From the NCBI RefSeq assembly GCF_902686445.1, contig NW_025920104.1, positions 3,658,001-3,722,000 on the forward strand: a DNA stretch of 64,000 nucleotides. The letters run 5' to 3'. This DNA is from Sciurus carolinensis. Taxonomy: Eukaryota > Chordata > Mammalia > Rodentia > Sciuridae. Positions 1-12,239 of this stretch are shown here, in pieces (within the stretch, counting starts at the first letter, position 1; every line of letters starts with the position of its first letter). Position numbers and translations under genes: made by a program. The notes beneath the pieces were generated by a model. That model saw only the letters and a list, made by a program, of their open reading frames with translations, was not told where the DNA came from and made no database searches.

Positions 1-66
1 GAAAGAGGAGATGAAAGAGCAAATGCAGGCATAGAAAGAGGAGATGAAAGAGCAAATGCAGGCATT
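1..66 (+). repeat. Tandem 33-34 base repeat in the L1 ORF1 coiled coil
   Basis: Two near-identical units, each holding GAGGAGATGAAAGAGCAAAT followed by GCAGGCAT, lie side by side. In the coiled-coil frame they encode KEEMKEQMQA twice. The first unit ends in a TAG at 32-34. The same two-unit arrangement occurs in the minus-strand L1 near 50.20-50.26 kb, so the duplication belongs to the subfamily and is not a local accident. Confidence 0.8.
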
Positions 67-915
67 AAATGATCACACCAAACAAAAGTTAAAAGAGCAA
101 ATACAGGAAGCAAGAGATCATTTCAATAAAGAGTTAAAGATACTGAAGAAAAACAAACAGAAATCCTTGAAATGAAGGAAACAATAAACCAAGTTAAAAA
201 CTCCATAGAAAGCATAACCAATAGGATAGAACACCTGGAAGACAGAACCTCAGACATTGAAGACAAAATATTTAATCTTGAAAAAAAAGGTGACCAAACA
301 GAAAACATGGTAAGAAACCATGAACAGAATCTACAAGAATTATGCAAAATCATGAAAAGGCCAAATTTAAGAATTATTGGGATTGAGGAGGGCTTAGAGA
401 AACAAACCAAAGGAATGAACAATCTATTCAATGAAATAATATCAGAAAATTTCCCAAATCTGAAGAATGAAATGTAAAACCAAGTACAAGAGGCTTATAG
501 GACTCCAGATATACAAAATTACAACACTAACACACCAAGGTACATTATTATGAAAATACCTAACGAACAAAATAAAGACAGAATTTTAAGGGCCGTGAGA
601 GAAAAGAATCAAATTACATTCAGAGGAAAACCAATAAGAATATCAGCAGATTTTTCAATCCAGACCCTAAAAGCTAGAAGGGCCTGGAACAACATTTACC
701 AAGCCCTGAAAGAAAATGGATGCCAACCAAGAATCTTATACCCAGCAAAACTTACCTTCAAATTTGACGATGAAATAAGATCCTTCCATGACAAACAAAA
801 GCTAAAGGAATTTACAAAAAGAAAGCCGGCATTACAGAACATTCTCAGCAAAATATTCCATGAGGAAGAGATGAAAAACAATGATGTAAATCAGCAAAGG
901 GAGGAACTACCCTAA
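1..915 (+). pseudogene. L1 ORF1 (RNA-binding chaperone) remnant
   Basis: ORF1p is the trimeric coiled-coil RNA-binding protein that packages L1 RNA. The coiled coil lies in one frame up to about position 170. A frameshift then moves the reading frame to that of 172-915, which covers the RNA-recognition and C-terminal domains. Within that frame a TAA at 475-477 interrupts the protein; the sister copy in this window has GAA at the same codon. Known L1 biology supplies the domain names. The two breaks are read directly from the sequence, and the gene is non-functional. Confidence 0.85.
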
Positions 916-946
916 AGGAATAACCAAATAAAGGAGAAACCAAATT

Positions 947-3900
947 ATGTCAAAAAACAAAAGTGAGTCAAATGACTGGGAAGACAAATCATATCACAAT
1001 AATAACCCTGAATGTTAATGACCTGAACTCATCAATCAAGACATAGACTGGGCAGATTGGATTAAAAAGAAAAATCCATCAATAGTGCTGCCTGCAAGAG
1101 ACTCATCTCATAGAAAGAAATACCCATAGACTAAAGGTGAAAGGATGGGAAAAAACATACCATGCACACAGATACAGCAAAAAAGCAGGAGTATCCATCC
1201 TCATTTCAGATAATGTGGACTTCATGCCAAAAATAGTCAGAAGGGATAAAGAAGGACATTACATACTGCTTAAGGGAAGCATAAATCAGGAAGACATAAC
1301 AATCATAAATGTCTATGCCCCGAACATTGGCTCATCCATGTACGTCAAAAAAATCCTTCGCAATTCCAGAAATCAAATAGACCACAACACAGTAATACTA
1401 GGCGATTTTAACACACCTCTCTCACCACTGGATAGATCTTCCAAACAAAAATTGAATAAAGAAACCATAGATCTCAATAACACAATCAACAACTTAGACT
1501 TAACCAACATATATAGAATATACCATCCAACAAAGAACGAATACACTTTCTTCTCAGCAGCACATGGATCCTTCTCTAAAATAGACCATATTTTATGCCA
1601 CAGAACTACTGTTAGCAAATACAAGAAGGTAGAGATACTACCTTCTACTCTATCAGATCATAATGGATTGAAATTAGAAATAAATGACAGAATAAAAACC
1701 AGAAACTTCTCTGATACCTGGAGATTAAATAATACACTATAATATGATGAATGGATAACAGAAGACATCAGGAGGGAAATAAAAAATATCTTAGAAGTAA
1801 ACGAGAACAAAGACACATCATATCAAATCTCTGGGACACTATGAAAGCAGTACTTAGAGGAAGATTTATTTCATGGTGCGCATCCAACAAAAGAAGTAGA
1901 AATCAACAAATAAACGACTTAACACTACAGCTCAAAGCCCTATAAAAAGAAGAGCAGACCAAAACCAAAAGTAGTAAAAGACAGGAAATAGTTAAAATCA
2001 GAGCTGAAATCAATGAAAATGAAACAAAAGAAAAAATCAGAAAAATTAACAAAATAAATAGTTGGTTCTTTGAAAAAATAAACAAAATTGATAAACCCTT
2101 AGCCACACTAACAAATAGAAAGAGGGAGAAAACTCAAATTACTAAAATTTGGAATGAACAAGGAAATATTACAACAGACACGAGTGAAATACAAAACATA
2201 ATTAGAAGCTATTTTGAAAATCTATACTCCAACAAAACAGAAAACCTCAAAGACATAAACAAGTTTCTAGAGACATAGGAATTACCTAAGCTGAACAAGG
2301 AGGACATACAAAACTTAAATCAATCAATTTTAAGCAACGAAAGCCTACCAACAAAGTAAAGTCCAGGACCAGATGGCTTCTCAGCCGAGTTCTACAAAAC
2401 CTTTAAAGAAGAGCTTATTCCAATACTCCTCAAAGTATTCCATGAAATAGAAGAGGAGGGAACCTTCCCAAACCATTCTATGAATCCAATATCACCCTGA
2501 AACCTAAACTAGACAGAGACATATTGAGGAAAGAAAATTTCAGACCAATATCCTTAATGAACATTGATGCAAAAATTCTCAAAAGAATTTTAGCAAATCA
2601 CGTACAAAAATATATTAAAAAGATAGTACACAACGATCAAGTGGGTTTTATCCCAGGGATGCAAGTTTGGTTCAACATCCGGAAATCAATAAAATGTCAT
2701 TCACCATATCAACAGACTTAAAGTTAAGAATCTCATGATTATTTCAATAGATGCAGAAAAAGCATTCAATAAAATACAACATCCCTTCATGCTGAAAACA
2801 CTAGAAAAAATTGGGGTAGTGGGAACATTCCTTAATATTGTAAAGGCCATCTACACTAAGCCCATGGCCAATATCATTCTAAATGGTGAAAAACTGAAAG
2901 AATTTCCCCTAAAAACTGGAACAAGGCAGGGATGCCCTCTTTCACCACTTCTATTCAACATCGTCCTTGAGACTCTAGCCAGAGCAATTAGACAAACCAA
3001 AGAAATTAAAGGCATACGAATTGGAAAAGAAGAACTCAAACTATCCCTGTTTGCAGATGACATAATTATATATTTAGAGGAACCTGGAAATTCCACCAGA
3101 AAACTTTTAGAACTCATAAGTGAATTCAGTAAAGTAGCAGGTTATTGTATCAATGTTCATAAATCCAATGCATTTTTATACATAAGTGATGAATCTTCAG
3201 AAAGAGAAATTAGGAAAACTACCCCATTCTCAATAGCATCGAAAAAAATATAGTACTTGAGAATCAATCTCACAAAAGAGGTGAAAGACCTCTACAATGA
3301 GACCTACAGAACACTAAAGAAAGAAATTATAGAAAAGCTTAGAAGATGGAAAGATCTCCCATGTTCTTGGATAGACAGAATTAATATTGTCAAATGGCCA
3401 AACTACCTAAAGTGGTATACAGATTCAATGCAATTCCAATTAAAATCCCAAGACCTTACAGAAATAGAGCAAGCAATTAAAAAATTCATTTGGAAGAATA
3501 AAAAACCTGGAATAGCTAAATCAATCCTCAGTAGAAAGAGCGAAGCAGGGGGTATCACAATACCAGATCTTCAACTCTATTACAAAGCAAAAGTAACAAA
3601 AACAGTATGGTATTGGTACCAAAATAGACAGGTAGATCAATGGTACAGAATAGAGGACATGGACACAAACCCAAATGAATACAATTTTCTCATACTAGAC
3701 AAAGGGGCCAAAAATATGCAATGGAGAAAAGATAGTCTCTTCAAGAAATGGTGCTGGGAAAATTGGAAAATGATATGCAACAGAGTGAAATTAAAACCCT
3801 ATCTCTCACCCTACACAAAACTCAACTCAAAGTGGATCAAGAACCTCAGAATCAGACCAGAGACCCTGCATCTTATAGATGAAAAAGTAGGTCCAAACCT

Positions 3901-4659
3901 CCAACTTGTTGGCTTAGGGTCAGACTTCCTTTACAGGACTCCCATAGCACAAGAAATAAAAGCAAGAATCAATAAGTGGGATATATTCAAACTAAAAAGC
4001 TTTCTCTCAGCAAAGGAAACTATCAGTAATATGAAGAGAGAGCCTACAGAGTGGGAGAATATCTTTGCCACTCATACTTCAGATAGAGCGCTAATTTCCA
4101 GAATCCATAAAGAACTCAAAAAACTCTACACCAAGAATACAAATAATCCAATCAACAAATGGGATAAGGAAATGAACAGACACTTCACACAAGAAGATAT
4201 ACAAGCAATCAACAGATATATGAAAAAATGTTCAACATTTCTAGTAATAAGAGAAATGCAAATCAAAACTACCCTAAAATTTCATCTCACCCCAATTAGA
4301 ATGGCGATCATCAAGAACACAAGAAACAACAGGTGTTGGCAAGGATGTGGAGATAAAGTTACACTCATACATTGCTGGTGGGGTTGCAAATTAGTGCAAC
4401 CACTCTGGAACACAGTATGGAGATTCCTCAGAAAGCTTGGATGGAACCACCATTTGACCCAGCTATCCCACTCCTTGGCCTATACCCAAAGGACTTACAA
4501 CCAGCATACTACAGAGATACAGCCACATCAATGTTCATTGTTGCTCAATTCACCTTAGCCAGATTGTGGAACCAACCTAGATGCCCTTCAGTTGATGAAT
4601 GGATAAAGAAACTGTGGCATATATATACAAGTGGAATATTACTCAGCCATAAAGAATGA
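947..4659 (+). pseudogene. L1 ORF2 (endonuclease and reverse transcriptase) remnant
   Basis: ORF2p nicks target DNA and reverse-transcribes L1 RNA. The likely initiator ATG is at 947. The endonuclease part is open at 1137-1742 and shows the family segments NVYAPNIGSS and SDHNGLKLEI. The reverse transcriptase core lies at 2735-3253, with the catalytic FADD box at 3050-3061. A 433-codon stretch at 3257-4558 carries the thumb and C-terminal region, including the Cys/His cluster CWQGC...HCWWGC. The coding sequence is split over several frames by stops (for example before 1137, near 1743, and between 2721 and 2735), so it is dead. Confidence 0.9.
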
Positions 4660-5039
4660 TAAAATTATGGCATTTGCAGGCAAATGGATGAAATTGGAGA
4701 ATATCATGCTAAGTGAGATAAGCCAATCTCAAAATACTAAAGGACTAATGATCTCGCTGATAAGTGGATGAGGACATTTAATGGGGTGTGGGAGGGGTTA
4801 GCGTTAGGTTTAGGGTTTCGTTTAGGGTTAGGGATAAGGAGGGTGGTAAGAATGGATGAAGGAAGGACTGTATAGAGGGAAAAGAGAGGTGGGAGAGGTG
4901 GGGTGGAAGGGAAAAAATAACAGAATGCATCAAACAACATTGCCCTATGTAAATTTATGATTACACAAATGGTATGCCTTGAGTCCATGTACAAATAGAG
5001 AAACAACATGTATCCCATTTGTTTACAATAATAAAAAAA
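4660..5039 (+). repeat. L1 3' UTR with TTAGGG-like G-rich tract
   Basis: After ORF2 the 3' UTR contains an irregular run of TTAGGG-like units (GTTAGGTTTAGGGTTTCG and neighbours) at about 4796-4835. A purine-rich segment and an A-rich tail follow. The same arrangement recurs in the three other young L1 ends in this window (9.69, 15.71 and 45.41 kb), so it is a family trait and not an interstitial telomere. Confidence 0.85.
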
Positions 5040-5407
5040 GTAACTGTCTTGAGTGCTCCATATGTGTTAAATTTACATTGAGCACTTTGCATATATCATA
5101 AAACCACAGAAAAATGAAAATTAGGATGAGTAATTTGCTCCTTTATTGCCCAGCTCTCATTTTCAAAAACGCTGAGCTAGAATTCTTTTTTAGGGGAAGA
5201 GGAGAAGAAAATGACAGTCTCTTGATATTTTCTGTCTCTCACTGCAAAATTCAAATTGTTGAGTGCAGTATAAGTTTCAAAATCTTTATATTGTGTTTAT
5301 TATGAATATACAGACTTATTAATTGCACAGCATGGTAATGCAACATATTTAAGTATCTAATTTTTAAACCTAATTATGGGAATTATTGTTTATTTTAAAG
5401 TTCACTT
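5040..5407. other. Intergenic, no feature seen
   Basis: AT-rich DNA between the L1 tail and a SINE. The longest open frame here (5114-5305, 63 codons) resembles no known protein and has no coding character. Confidence 0.6.
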
Positions 5408-5600
5408 TTTTTGATACCAGGCATTCATCCCAAGTTTACTTTACCCACTGAGCCACATTCCCAGTCCATTTTATATTTTATTTTAAGACAGGGTCTCCCC
5501 AAATTGCTTTAGGGCCTTGCTAAACTGCTGAGGCTGAATTTGAACTTGCAATCTCCTGCCTCAGCCTCCCAAGTCATTGGGATTATAAGAGTGTAATATT
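5408..5600 (-). mobile_element. B1-dID-type SINE, minus strand
   Basis: The reverse complement of a tRNA-like ID half (…CCCACTGAGCCACATTCCCAG…) is followed by a B1-like half (…AGACAGGGTCTCCCCAAATT…, CTGCCTCAGCCTCCCAAGTC). This composite is the common SINE of the window. It is diverged and the poly-A tail is poor. Confidence 0.8.
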
Positions 5601-5669
5601 TTACATACTATATATTACTTTTTTGTATGTATATTATCTTTCAAAAAGTGAACATTCTAGTACAGCTAA

Positions 5670-6690
5670 AGTTCACTTTTGAAATATACGATACATATAG
5701 AAAATTGACTACTTCCTATAGATGAACGTCTGTAGGTTGAATACACTGAAGTAACAATTACCAGATTAAGAAATGGAGTATACCAGCAAATCAGAAACCT
5801 TCCTTCTGTCACTTTTTGGTCATTAACTTACCCCCAAAACTATTCTGACTTCTAAGACCATACATTCATTTTGCTGGTTTTTAGATTTCATGTAAATGGA
5901 ATCACAGTACAAACTCTTTGGTGTCTTGTTTCTTTTGCTTAATTTATTTTTGTGAACATACACCATGGTGGTGTATGTAAAAGTAGTCATTTCATTTCTA
6001 CATAGTAATCTATTGTATGTATATAATGGATATATTCATCCATTCTATTTTGTCAATATTTGGGTTGTTCAGTTTTTGCATTTTTTAGGTATTATCTAGA
6101 AGTAAAATATCTTGGGCATGAAATTTGCACATGTTGAGTTTCATTAAATGTTGTTACAGTTTTCAAAAGTGTGAGCTTCAGCTCATAATTTACATTTTAC
6201 CAAGAACAGATGGGAGTTCTAGTTGTTCCACATCTAAGATAATACTTAGAATTATCAAAGCTTATGTTCAGCTTTGTTTTAATTTTAGTCATTGTGGTAA
6301 GTAATAGTATCTCATAGTTTTAAACTGTATTTTCTGATGGTTAATGATTTTAAGTACATTTTTAGGTTTATTGGTCACCAAGTATGTTTATTTACAAAGC
6401 ACTTGTTCAGTTAATCTTCTCATTTTCTGTTATGTTGTGTATTTTTTTTATTTATTGATTTTTAGGAATTTTTCACATACTATAGATATAAGTACTTTAT
6501 CAGATAAATTTTACAACAAAAATCTTCTTCACCTCTGTGGGTTGGATTTTCACTTCATTAGTGGTATTGATTATGTAAAATTTCTTCATTTTAATGAATT
6601 CCATGTGATTAATTTTTTCCTATATAAAGTGTTTGTAGCCTGTTGGAAATCTGCAAGTATCTTCAGGTGTATAATTTGGGCTTAACTTCT
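5670..6690 (-). mobile_element. Ancient L1 3' end, minus strand
   Basis: Diverged reverse-strand L1 3' sequence: phrases such as ATCCATTCTATTTTGTCAAT and the TGGTTTTTAGATTTCATGTA segment match the reverse complement of old L1M 3' ends known from general knowledge. The 113-codon open frame at 6344-6685 falls inside it and is not a gene. Confidence 0.6.
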
Positions 6691-7559
6691 CTAGCATCTT
6701 GGCCTCTCAAGTCCTGGCTGCTAATCTTGAGCAGAGAGAAAGAAGGTTGATAATAACATGGTGTTGTCTTCAAATATTTGAAAGTTTATCATAGGGTTGA
6801 AAACATTTGACTTGTGTGCATAGTCTTGTGAAAGACATAAGACCCTAGGCTGAAAAGTGAATGGAGGAAGAACTAGTCTCAACACAATAGTGGATGTCTG
6901 TATTACCAAATAACAACAGAGATTATGTGTTCTTCCTCTCACTGCAAGTGTGAAAGTGCAGATTGATAGCCTTTTGTGTACCTTTATGCCAGTTTATCTG
7001 AATTTAAAGGTGTGGTTATAGTTCATGAAATGTCTAGTTGCCTGTTAGCCTTGGCAGCTAAACTTTCAGGGATGAACTCCCATAATATGATTATTTGTCT
7101 CAATAAAATACATGAATAAACTCTTATTTACAGCTTTCTATTTTAACTCCATATGATATCTACTTTTAGAATAATATAACAATTCCTTTTGCCATGAGTT
7201 TTCTGATTGAAACTCTTTCTGGAAATATCTCTATATTTCATAGGCCAAGATTTGTCAAATATGGTTTTGTTTATCCTAAACATAGCCTTCAAGATTTAAA
7301 TCCAATCTTTGTTTCTTTCTACCTTCAATTATTCAAAATAAAAAAATATTTATTGATAACATGACAGCAGCAAAATACTTCAATTCTTGTTTACTCTAAC
7401 ATGCCATTCTCTACACCTTCTATTCTAGTTTTGTGCACTTCCTCAAGTTCAGGTATCAAAACTATATTAGTGTTTCAAGAGAGGACATGACCACTAATGT
7501 GAAATTTTACTGTGATGCCTAAACAAGTGGATGCTAAATATAGGCATAGTTCAAAATCC
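6691..7559. other. Intergenic, no feature seen
   Basis: AT-rich unique-looking sequence. I recognise no exon, RNA gene or repeat. Confidence 0.5.
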
Positions 7560-7735
7560 AATTATACCATTTACTCGAGCATACTACTTAAACTTTCTAG
7601 GCCTCAGTGTTCTAATCTATTAATTGGAGATAATAATATCTCCTATATTAGTTTCTATGAGGATTACATGAGATATTGCCCACCAAATACTCAGCATAGT
7701 GCATGTCTGATGGTATATGCTTCCTTTTTTTTACA
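7560..7735 (+). repeat. MIR SINE relic
   Basis: Old MIR pattern: a TTAAACTTTCTAGGCCTCAG-type segment, then 'taatctattaattggagata', then 'ggattacatgagatat', in the order of the MIR core and 3' part. Strongly diverged. Confidence 0.55.
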
Positions 7736-8110
7736 ATTATATATAATAAAATATTATTCACCCATGACAAGGAATGAAGTTCCAATACATGCTATAACAT
7801 GAATTAACTTATAAAACTTTGCTAAATGAAATAAGCCAGATACAAAAGGACAACTGTTTTATAATTTTACTTTTAGGAGGTAATTAGAATAGGCAAGAAT
7901 AAAGGTTACCAGGAGCTGACAGACAGAAGAGTGGGGTGATATTGTTAAATGGATTCAGAGTTTCTGTTTGGAAAACTGAAAAAATTTTGGAAATTCATGA
8001 TAGGGATGATGGCACAACATTGTGAAGGTACTCAATGCCACTGAAATGTACTTAATGTCCCTGAAAGAGTTAAAATGGAAAAATTTCTGTTGTATATACT
8101 TACCCAAAAA
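7735..8110 (+). mobile_element. Ancient L1 3' fragment, plus strand
   Basis: Contains reduced versions of the L1 3' phrases 'ATTATTCACCCATGACAAGG', 'AATGAAATAAGCCAGATACA' and 'ACCAGGAGCTGACAGACAG'. Heavily mutated. Confidence 0.6.
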
Positions 8111-9240
8111 ATTTAAAATAATTTAAATGTAAGCCATTGTTTTGGATTCTTTGTAGTCATATATTCTATCTTATGCTTAGCCATACCAAAGTTCAATTCT
8201 CAGTTCTTGCTTGCAGCATTTCAGACATTAAAAACCTTTTTGTCAATTTTTTCATAGACAAAATTCATTTGTATAAAATGAATGAAAACTCAGAGATCTA
8301 ATGTAAGTACCCAGTCTATAAAAATTCTGGTTCAGATAAGTACTTTTGTACTTATCTGTGGGAGTCAAGTACAACCTTATTTTTAATAAGTAACTGTCCC
8401 AACTCTGTGTTGTCTACAAGTCAATTTCTCAATAAAACAAAACTTTTCCCCTATCCTGTATTTAATTTGTCTTTCTAAGGTATAGCTTCTTGTGTGCATG
8501 TCTCTGTGTGTGTGTGTGTATGTGTGTGTGTGTGTATGTGTGTGTGTGTGTGTGTTGTATGCACACACATGCACATGTGTTTGGGGTTGCATGTGGGGTT
8601 GGTGGAGCACAGCACAGGAAAGGGAAACTTTATCAAAGGTATTTTTGCTAATGTTAATAAGTTACATCTACTTGTTCCTCTTTTTTCAGATAGCTATTTA
8701 TCATTTCTTGAACTCCTGTTGATTAGTTGCCATGATTTCCCATTATGTAAATCATACTGCTTATTCCCAAGTAGTTTATGTGTGCTTAAATATTCAACAA
8801 TTACCCCTTTCATTACAAAGTCTACCTGCTTCCCTGATTTTGAAATAAAACTGTACAATCTTCAGTGAACAAGGACCTCCACCAGAATGCTTAGTGAATT
8901 GATTACACAGAAGTTATTTGTCATGATAGGGTGTACCATTTTTAGTCAATGGTAGTATATTGATCTGTGCTTGAAAAAAATTAAATCCTTTGTGAACACA
9001 ACCTAGGCAGATCACTTTGTTTCTTAATTTTGGTGTTTCCAATTTCCAACCAGGCATTCTATATTATATTCTTATTTCTACATACTTTTAAAATTCTGAA
9101 TGTACAAGCAATTTGCTTAACAAATCTGTATATTAGAGGCAAGACCCTTAGTACTCTGTAATAGAGAAAATATATAGTATTGCATGGAACCTAGTTTTTT
9201 GTCACCAAAAAGTATTTGAATTTTGTTTCTAGTGATATAA
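8111..9240. other. Intergenic, only a TG microsatellite seen
   Basis: Apart from the (TG)n tract at 8502-8558 nothing is recognised. The open frames over the microsatellite (8383-8610 minus, 8492-8868 plus) are made by the repeat. Confidence 0.5.
8502..8558. repeat. (TG)n microsatellite
   Basis: Almost uninterrupted TG dinucleotides with two TA interruptions over about 57 bases. Confidence 0.95.
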
Positions 9241-9465
9241 TTTTAGTGCAGCCACTCTGGAAAGCAGTATGGAGATTCCTTAGAAAAATTGGAATGGAAC
9301 CAACATTTGACCCAGCTATCCCACTCCTTCCCTATACCCAAAGGACTTACAATCAGCATACTACAGAGATACAGCCACATCAATGTTCATAGCTGCTCAA
9401 TTCACAATAGCCAGACTGTAGAACCAACCTAGATGCCCTTCAACTGATGAATGGATAAGGAAACT

Positions 9466-9523
<58 letters not shown>

Positions 9524-9915
9524 GGAATATTACTCAGCCATAAAGAATGATAAAATTATGGAATTTGCAGGCAAATGGATGAAATTGGAGAATATCATGC
9601 TAAGTGAGATAAGTCAATCTCAAAAAACCAAAGGAAGAATGATCTCGCTGATAAGTGGATGATGACACATAATGGGGTATGGGAGGGGTTAGTTTTAGGG
9701 TTAGAGTTAGGGTTAGGGAGGGGGACAAGAATGGAGGAAGGAAGGACTGTATAGAGGGAAGAGAGCATTGGGAGGGGTTGGGGGAAGGGAAAAAATAACA
9801 GAATGAATCAACCAACATTACCCTATGTAAATTTATGATTACACAAATGATATGCCTTTACTCCATGTACAAACAGAGAAACAACATGTATCCCATTTGT
9901 TTACAATAAAAAATG
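9241..9915 (+). mobile_element. 5'-truncated young L1, plus strand
   Basis: Starts inside the ORF2 C-terminal region (GTGCAGCCACTCTGGAAAGC) and runs through the stop, the 3' UTR and a short A-rich tail. It is the same subfamily as the L1s at 1-5039, 15.5 and 45.2 kb. A long (AT)n tract sits within it. The region 9600-9818 read on the minus strand is almost identical to the + strand of the inverted copy at 15606-15824. Confidence 0.93.
9468..9521. repeat. (AT)n microsatellite inside the L1
   Basis: About 27 AT units. It lies where the sister L1s have only a short ATATATAT seed, so the expansion took place after insertion. Confidence 0.95.
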
Positions 9916-10639
9916 CTAAATATTAAACCTAATTATTTTCAGAGGAATACATTATTAAATTTTCACTGAATATCCTTGGGCCAGCATATTTCATCATTGA
10001 TTACAAAAATTTATCCATGTTCAACTTTAAAAAACTCTCAGTGAAAAGAATGCAGCATAAGATCAAATGAAGCCGATCATGAGATGCAGTCATCAGTAGG
10101 ATTAACTTTATCATACTATTCATTGACATGAACAATTGAGGAAATGTATTATAAGTAAAGAGTTATTAGAGTAAACATTGGTTCAATAAAAAAAAGAAGA
10201 CAATGTGTTGAAGTGGTTAAAAAATGGATTTGGGAGTCTACTAGGTCACATTCATTCAGTAGGATAATCTGAGATGATTTTCTTGTCCAAGAGTTTTACT
10301 CTCTGCTCTCCCAAAAGAAGATAAGTGGAGGAAGTAGGACAGGTCAGCAGAAGCATGTTGCTCAGTTAGATATTGGTTTTATTTTGATCCCAAAGGAAAG
10401 TCCTTGAGCACAAATTGCACCACAGAATCATCCCCACCTGAGTCAAGTGGTCATCCCTTTGCAAGCCCCTATAGTTCAATCATTGGTAAGACCATTGGGA
10501 GGAACATGAGTAATCAAATCTCAGAGTAGAGCAATTCTCTGAGTTATCACCCCACAGTCATGTCAGCTGGAGGATGGAATTGCCAGCAGAATAAAATGGA
10601 ACTAGTTGCACATCAACATCTACTATAGGGTCCAATTGT
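9916..10639. other. Intergenic, no feature seen
   Basis: No recognisable repeat or gene. Confidence 0.5.
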
Positions 10640-10845
10640 TCTGGTTTTGAATCCCACCCTGTAGCTATTAGTCTTGAGACACTTGGCAAATATTTAAGCT
10701 GTTTGCTCCTGGGTGATTTATCCATAAAACTGAGAATTACCCTCATTCCTTAAAGTTCTTTCAAGTGAATAAAAGGTAATAATGCATATATAGCACTTGA
10801 GCTGATGATGATAAAGTGTTCAATCAGTAGCTGCTTTAAATTATC
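10640..10845 (+). repeat. MIR SINE relic
   Basis: MIR-like order: TTTTGAATCCCACCCTGTAG, then 'cttgagacacttggcaaat', then 'ccataaaactgagaattacc', then a 3' part near 'agcacttgagctgatgat'. Confidence 0.6.
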
Positions 10846-11495
10846 CTAAGTGGACTACAAGGCAGGAGTGATGAAAAGAATGGTATGTTTTCTTTCAATA
10901 AGACATAATGCTTGGCAAAGTTTCACAAGTAAATAAATATTTTGGGGACCCTCACCAGCAAACTATTACACAGTAAAGACCTTCTTGCCCACTTTAAATA
11001 TCTATGCAATTGCTAAGTCTCTAGAAACACAGGCATGAAGTTCAGTGACCAAGTCCAAGTGGTTGGGTAAGTGCCATAATTCCCATGGGAGAAGTAGCCT
11101 GGTCTCAAAAGTGGAGAATTACTGGCAGAAGTTCCATCACTTAACATAAGGAATAGAATGGGAATAAAAAAAATGGTGGAATCCATGAGGTACCTGACAG
11201 AACTTATTTGAGAGGCTATGAGAAATGTGGTGATTGGGCCAGGGTGTGGGGAAGGCAGCTGACGCACAAGACACAAGCCCAGTAATATTAAGGAGGAGTG
11301 ATGGTGAGAGTGAGCTAAAAGAGAATAGTGCTAGTTCCTTAGGAACTACTGCTTTCTCATTCGTATTAATGCTACATGTTTGACTAGCTTAAAAGAATAG
11401 GTACAGGCTCAGAAGAGAATTTATGATTGAAATCAACTTCAGTCAAATTCCTGAAGCTCTACTCAAGGGTATTAAGATCTATCAGGGAATGAAAC
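10846..11495. other. Intergenic, no feature seen
   Basis: No recognised feature. The 87-codon minus-strand open frame at 11013-11276 has no family resemblance. Confidence 0.5.
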
Positions 11496-11660
11496 ACAAA
11501 TGGATCACAAGTTAAAGCCAGTCTCAGCAACTTAGGAAGTCTTAAGCAACTCAGAGATTCCCTGTCTCTATATAAGATACAAAAAAGAGCTGCAAATATA
11601 GTTCAGTGGTTAAGTGTCCCTGGATTCAATCCCCAGTTGCTCCCAAATCCAAAACAACTG
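11496..11660 (+). mobile_element. B1-dID-type SINE, plus strand, partial
   Basis: B1-like half (AAAGCCAGTCTCAGCAACTT, CCCTGTCTCTATATAAGATA) followed by the ID half (AATATAGTTCAGTGGTTAAG, TGGATTCAATCCCCAG). Confidence 0.8.
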
Positions 11661-12239
11661 TCTTATGAACATTTCCTGGCAGTTAAATTGATATCTTCCA
11701 TATCCTTGGAACACTGAAAACTGAGAGTTCTAGAGTTATTTTGATATTATGGTATACATACATGAGATTTCATTGAAACAGAAAAAAAATTATCTTAAAT
11801 TTGTATATTTACAAGACATTGTAGAATGAAAAAAAATTGATGCTGCCTATTACAATGTGAAAAGTAATATAAGCTTAATTTTATTACAAGAAACAAAGAA
11901 TTCATTTGAATATTCAAAATAATTGACATGAATTATGTCAGTAAGGTTTTGATTTCTTTCAGGCAATAACAACAGAGTATATAGCTTATTTCCAACACAG
12001 AATATACAATTACTCAGAGTTCTATTTTATAAAATAAAGCTATGGAAATACTGTGTCTTGCCTCACCACCTCTCCCCATTGTGTTACAAAATTTTAAGGA
12101 ATCAATGAATCTCATTCTCATCAAATGTGGTATCTCAGAGACTACCATTAAGAAATTGTTGAGAAATATTTAAATGCTTACTTTTAAATTTTTAAACTTC
12201 TGTTATAGATGTAAGGAAATTTTAAAATGTAACACTGGT
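11661..12239. other. Intergenic, no feature seen
   Basis: AT-rich sequence without recognisable genes or repeats. Confidence 0.5.

Larger units (their letters stand above)
1..5039 (+). mobile_element. L1 LINE retrotransposon, cut by the window start
   Basis: A long L1 copy on the + strand. It begins inside ORF1, continues through ORF2 (endonuclease, reverse transcriptase, Cys-rich C terminus) and ends in a 3' UTR with a G-rich TTAGGG-like stretch and an A-rich tail at about 5030-5039. The element is closely related to the minus-strand copy at 45.2-51.5 kb, since protein segments align almost residue for residue. It carries several stops and frameshifts and cannot encode active proteins. Its 5' end and left target duplication lie outside the window. 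Confidence 0.95.

Noticed and set aside
1..66. Tandem repeat as a CRISPR array or satellite
   Set aside because: There are only two adjacent units without spacers, and they are in frame in L1 ORF1.
3257..4558. 433-codon open frame as a host gene
   Set aside because: It is the C-terminal part of L1 ORF2 and has L1 motifs throughout.
6344..6685. 113-codon frame as a membrane protein gene
   Set aside because: It is AT-rich, falls in an old reversed L1 3' region, and its hydrophobicity comes from TTT-rich codons.
8383..8868. Open frames over the TG repeat
   Set aside because: They are created by a stop-free dinucleotide repeat.
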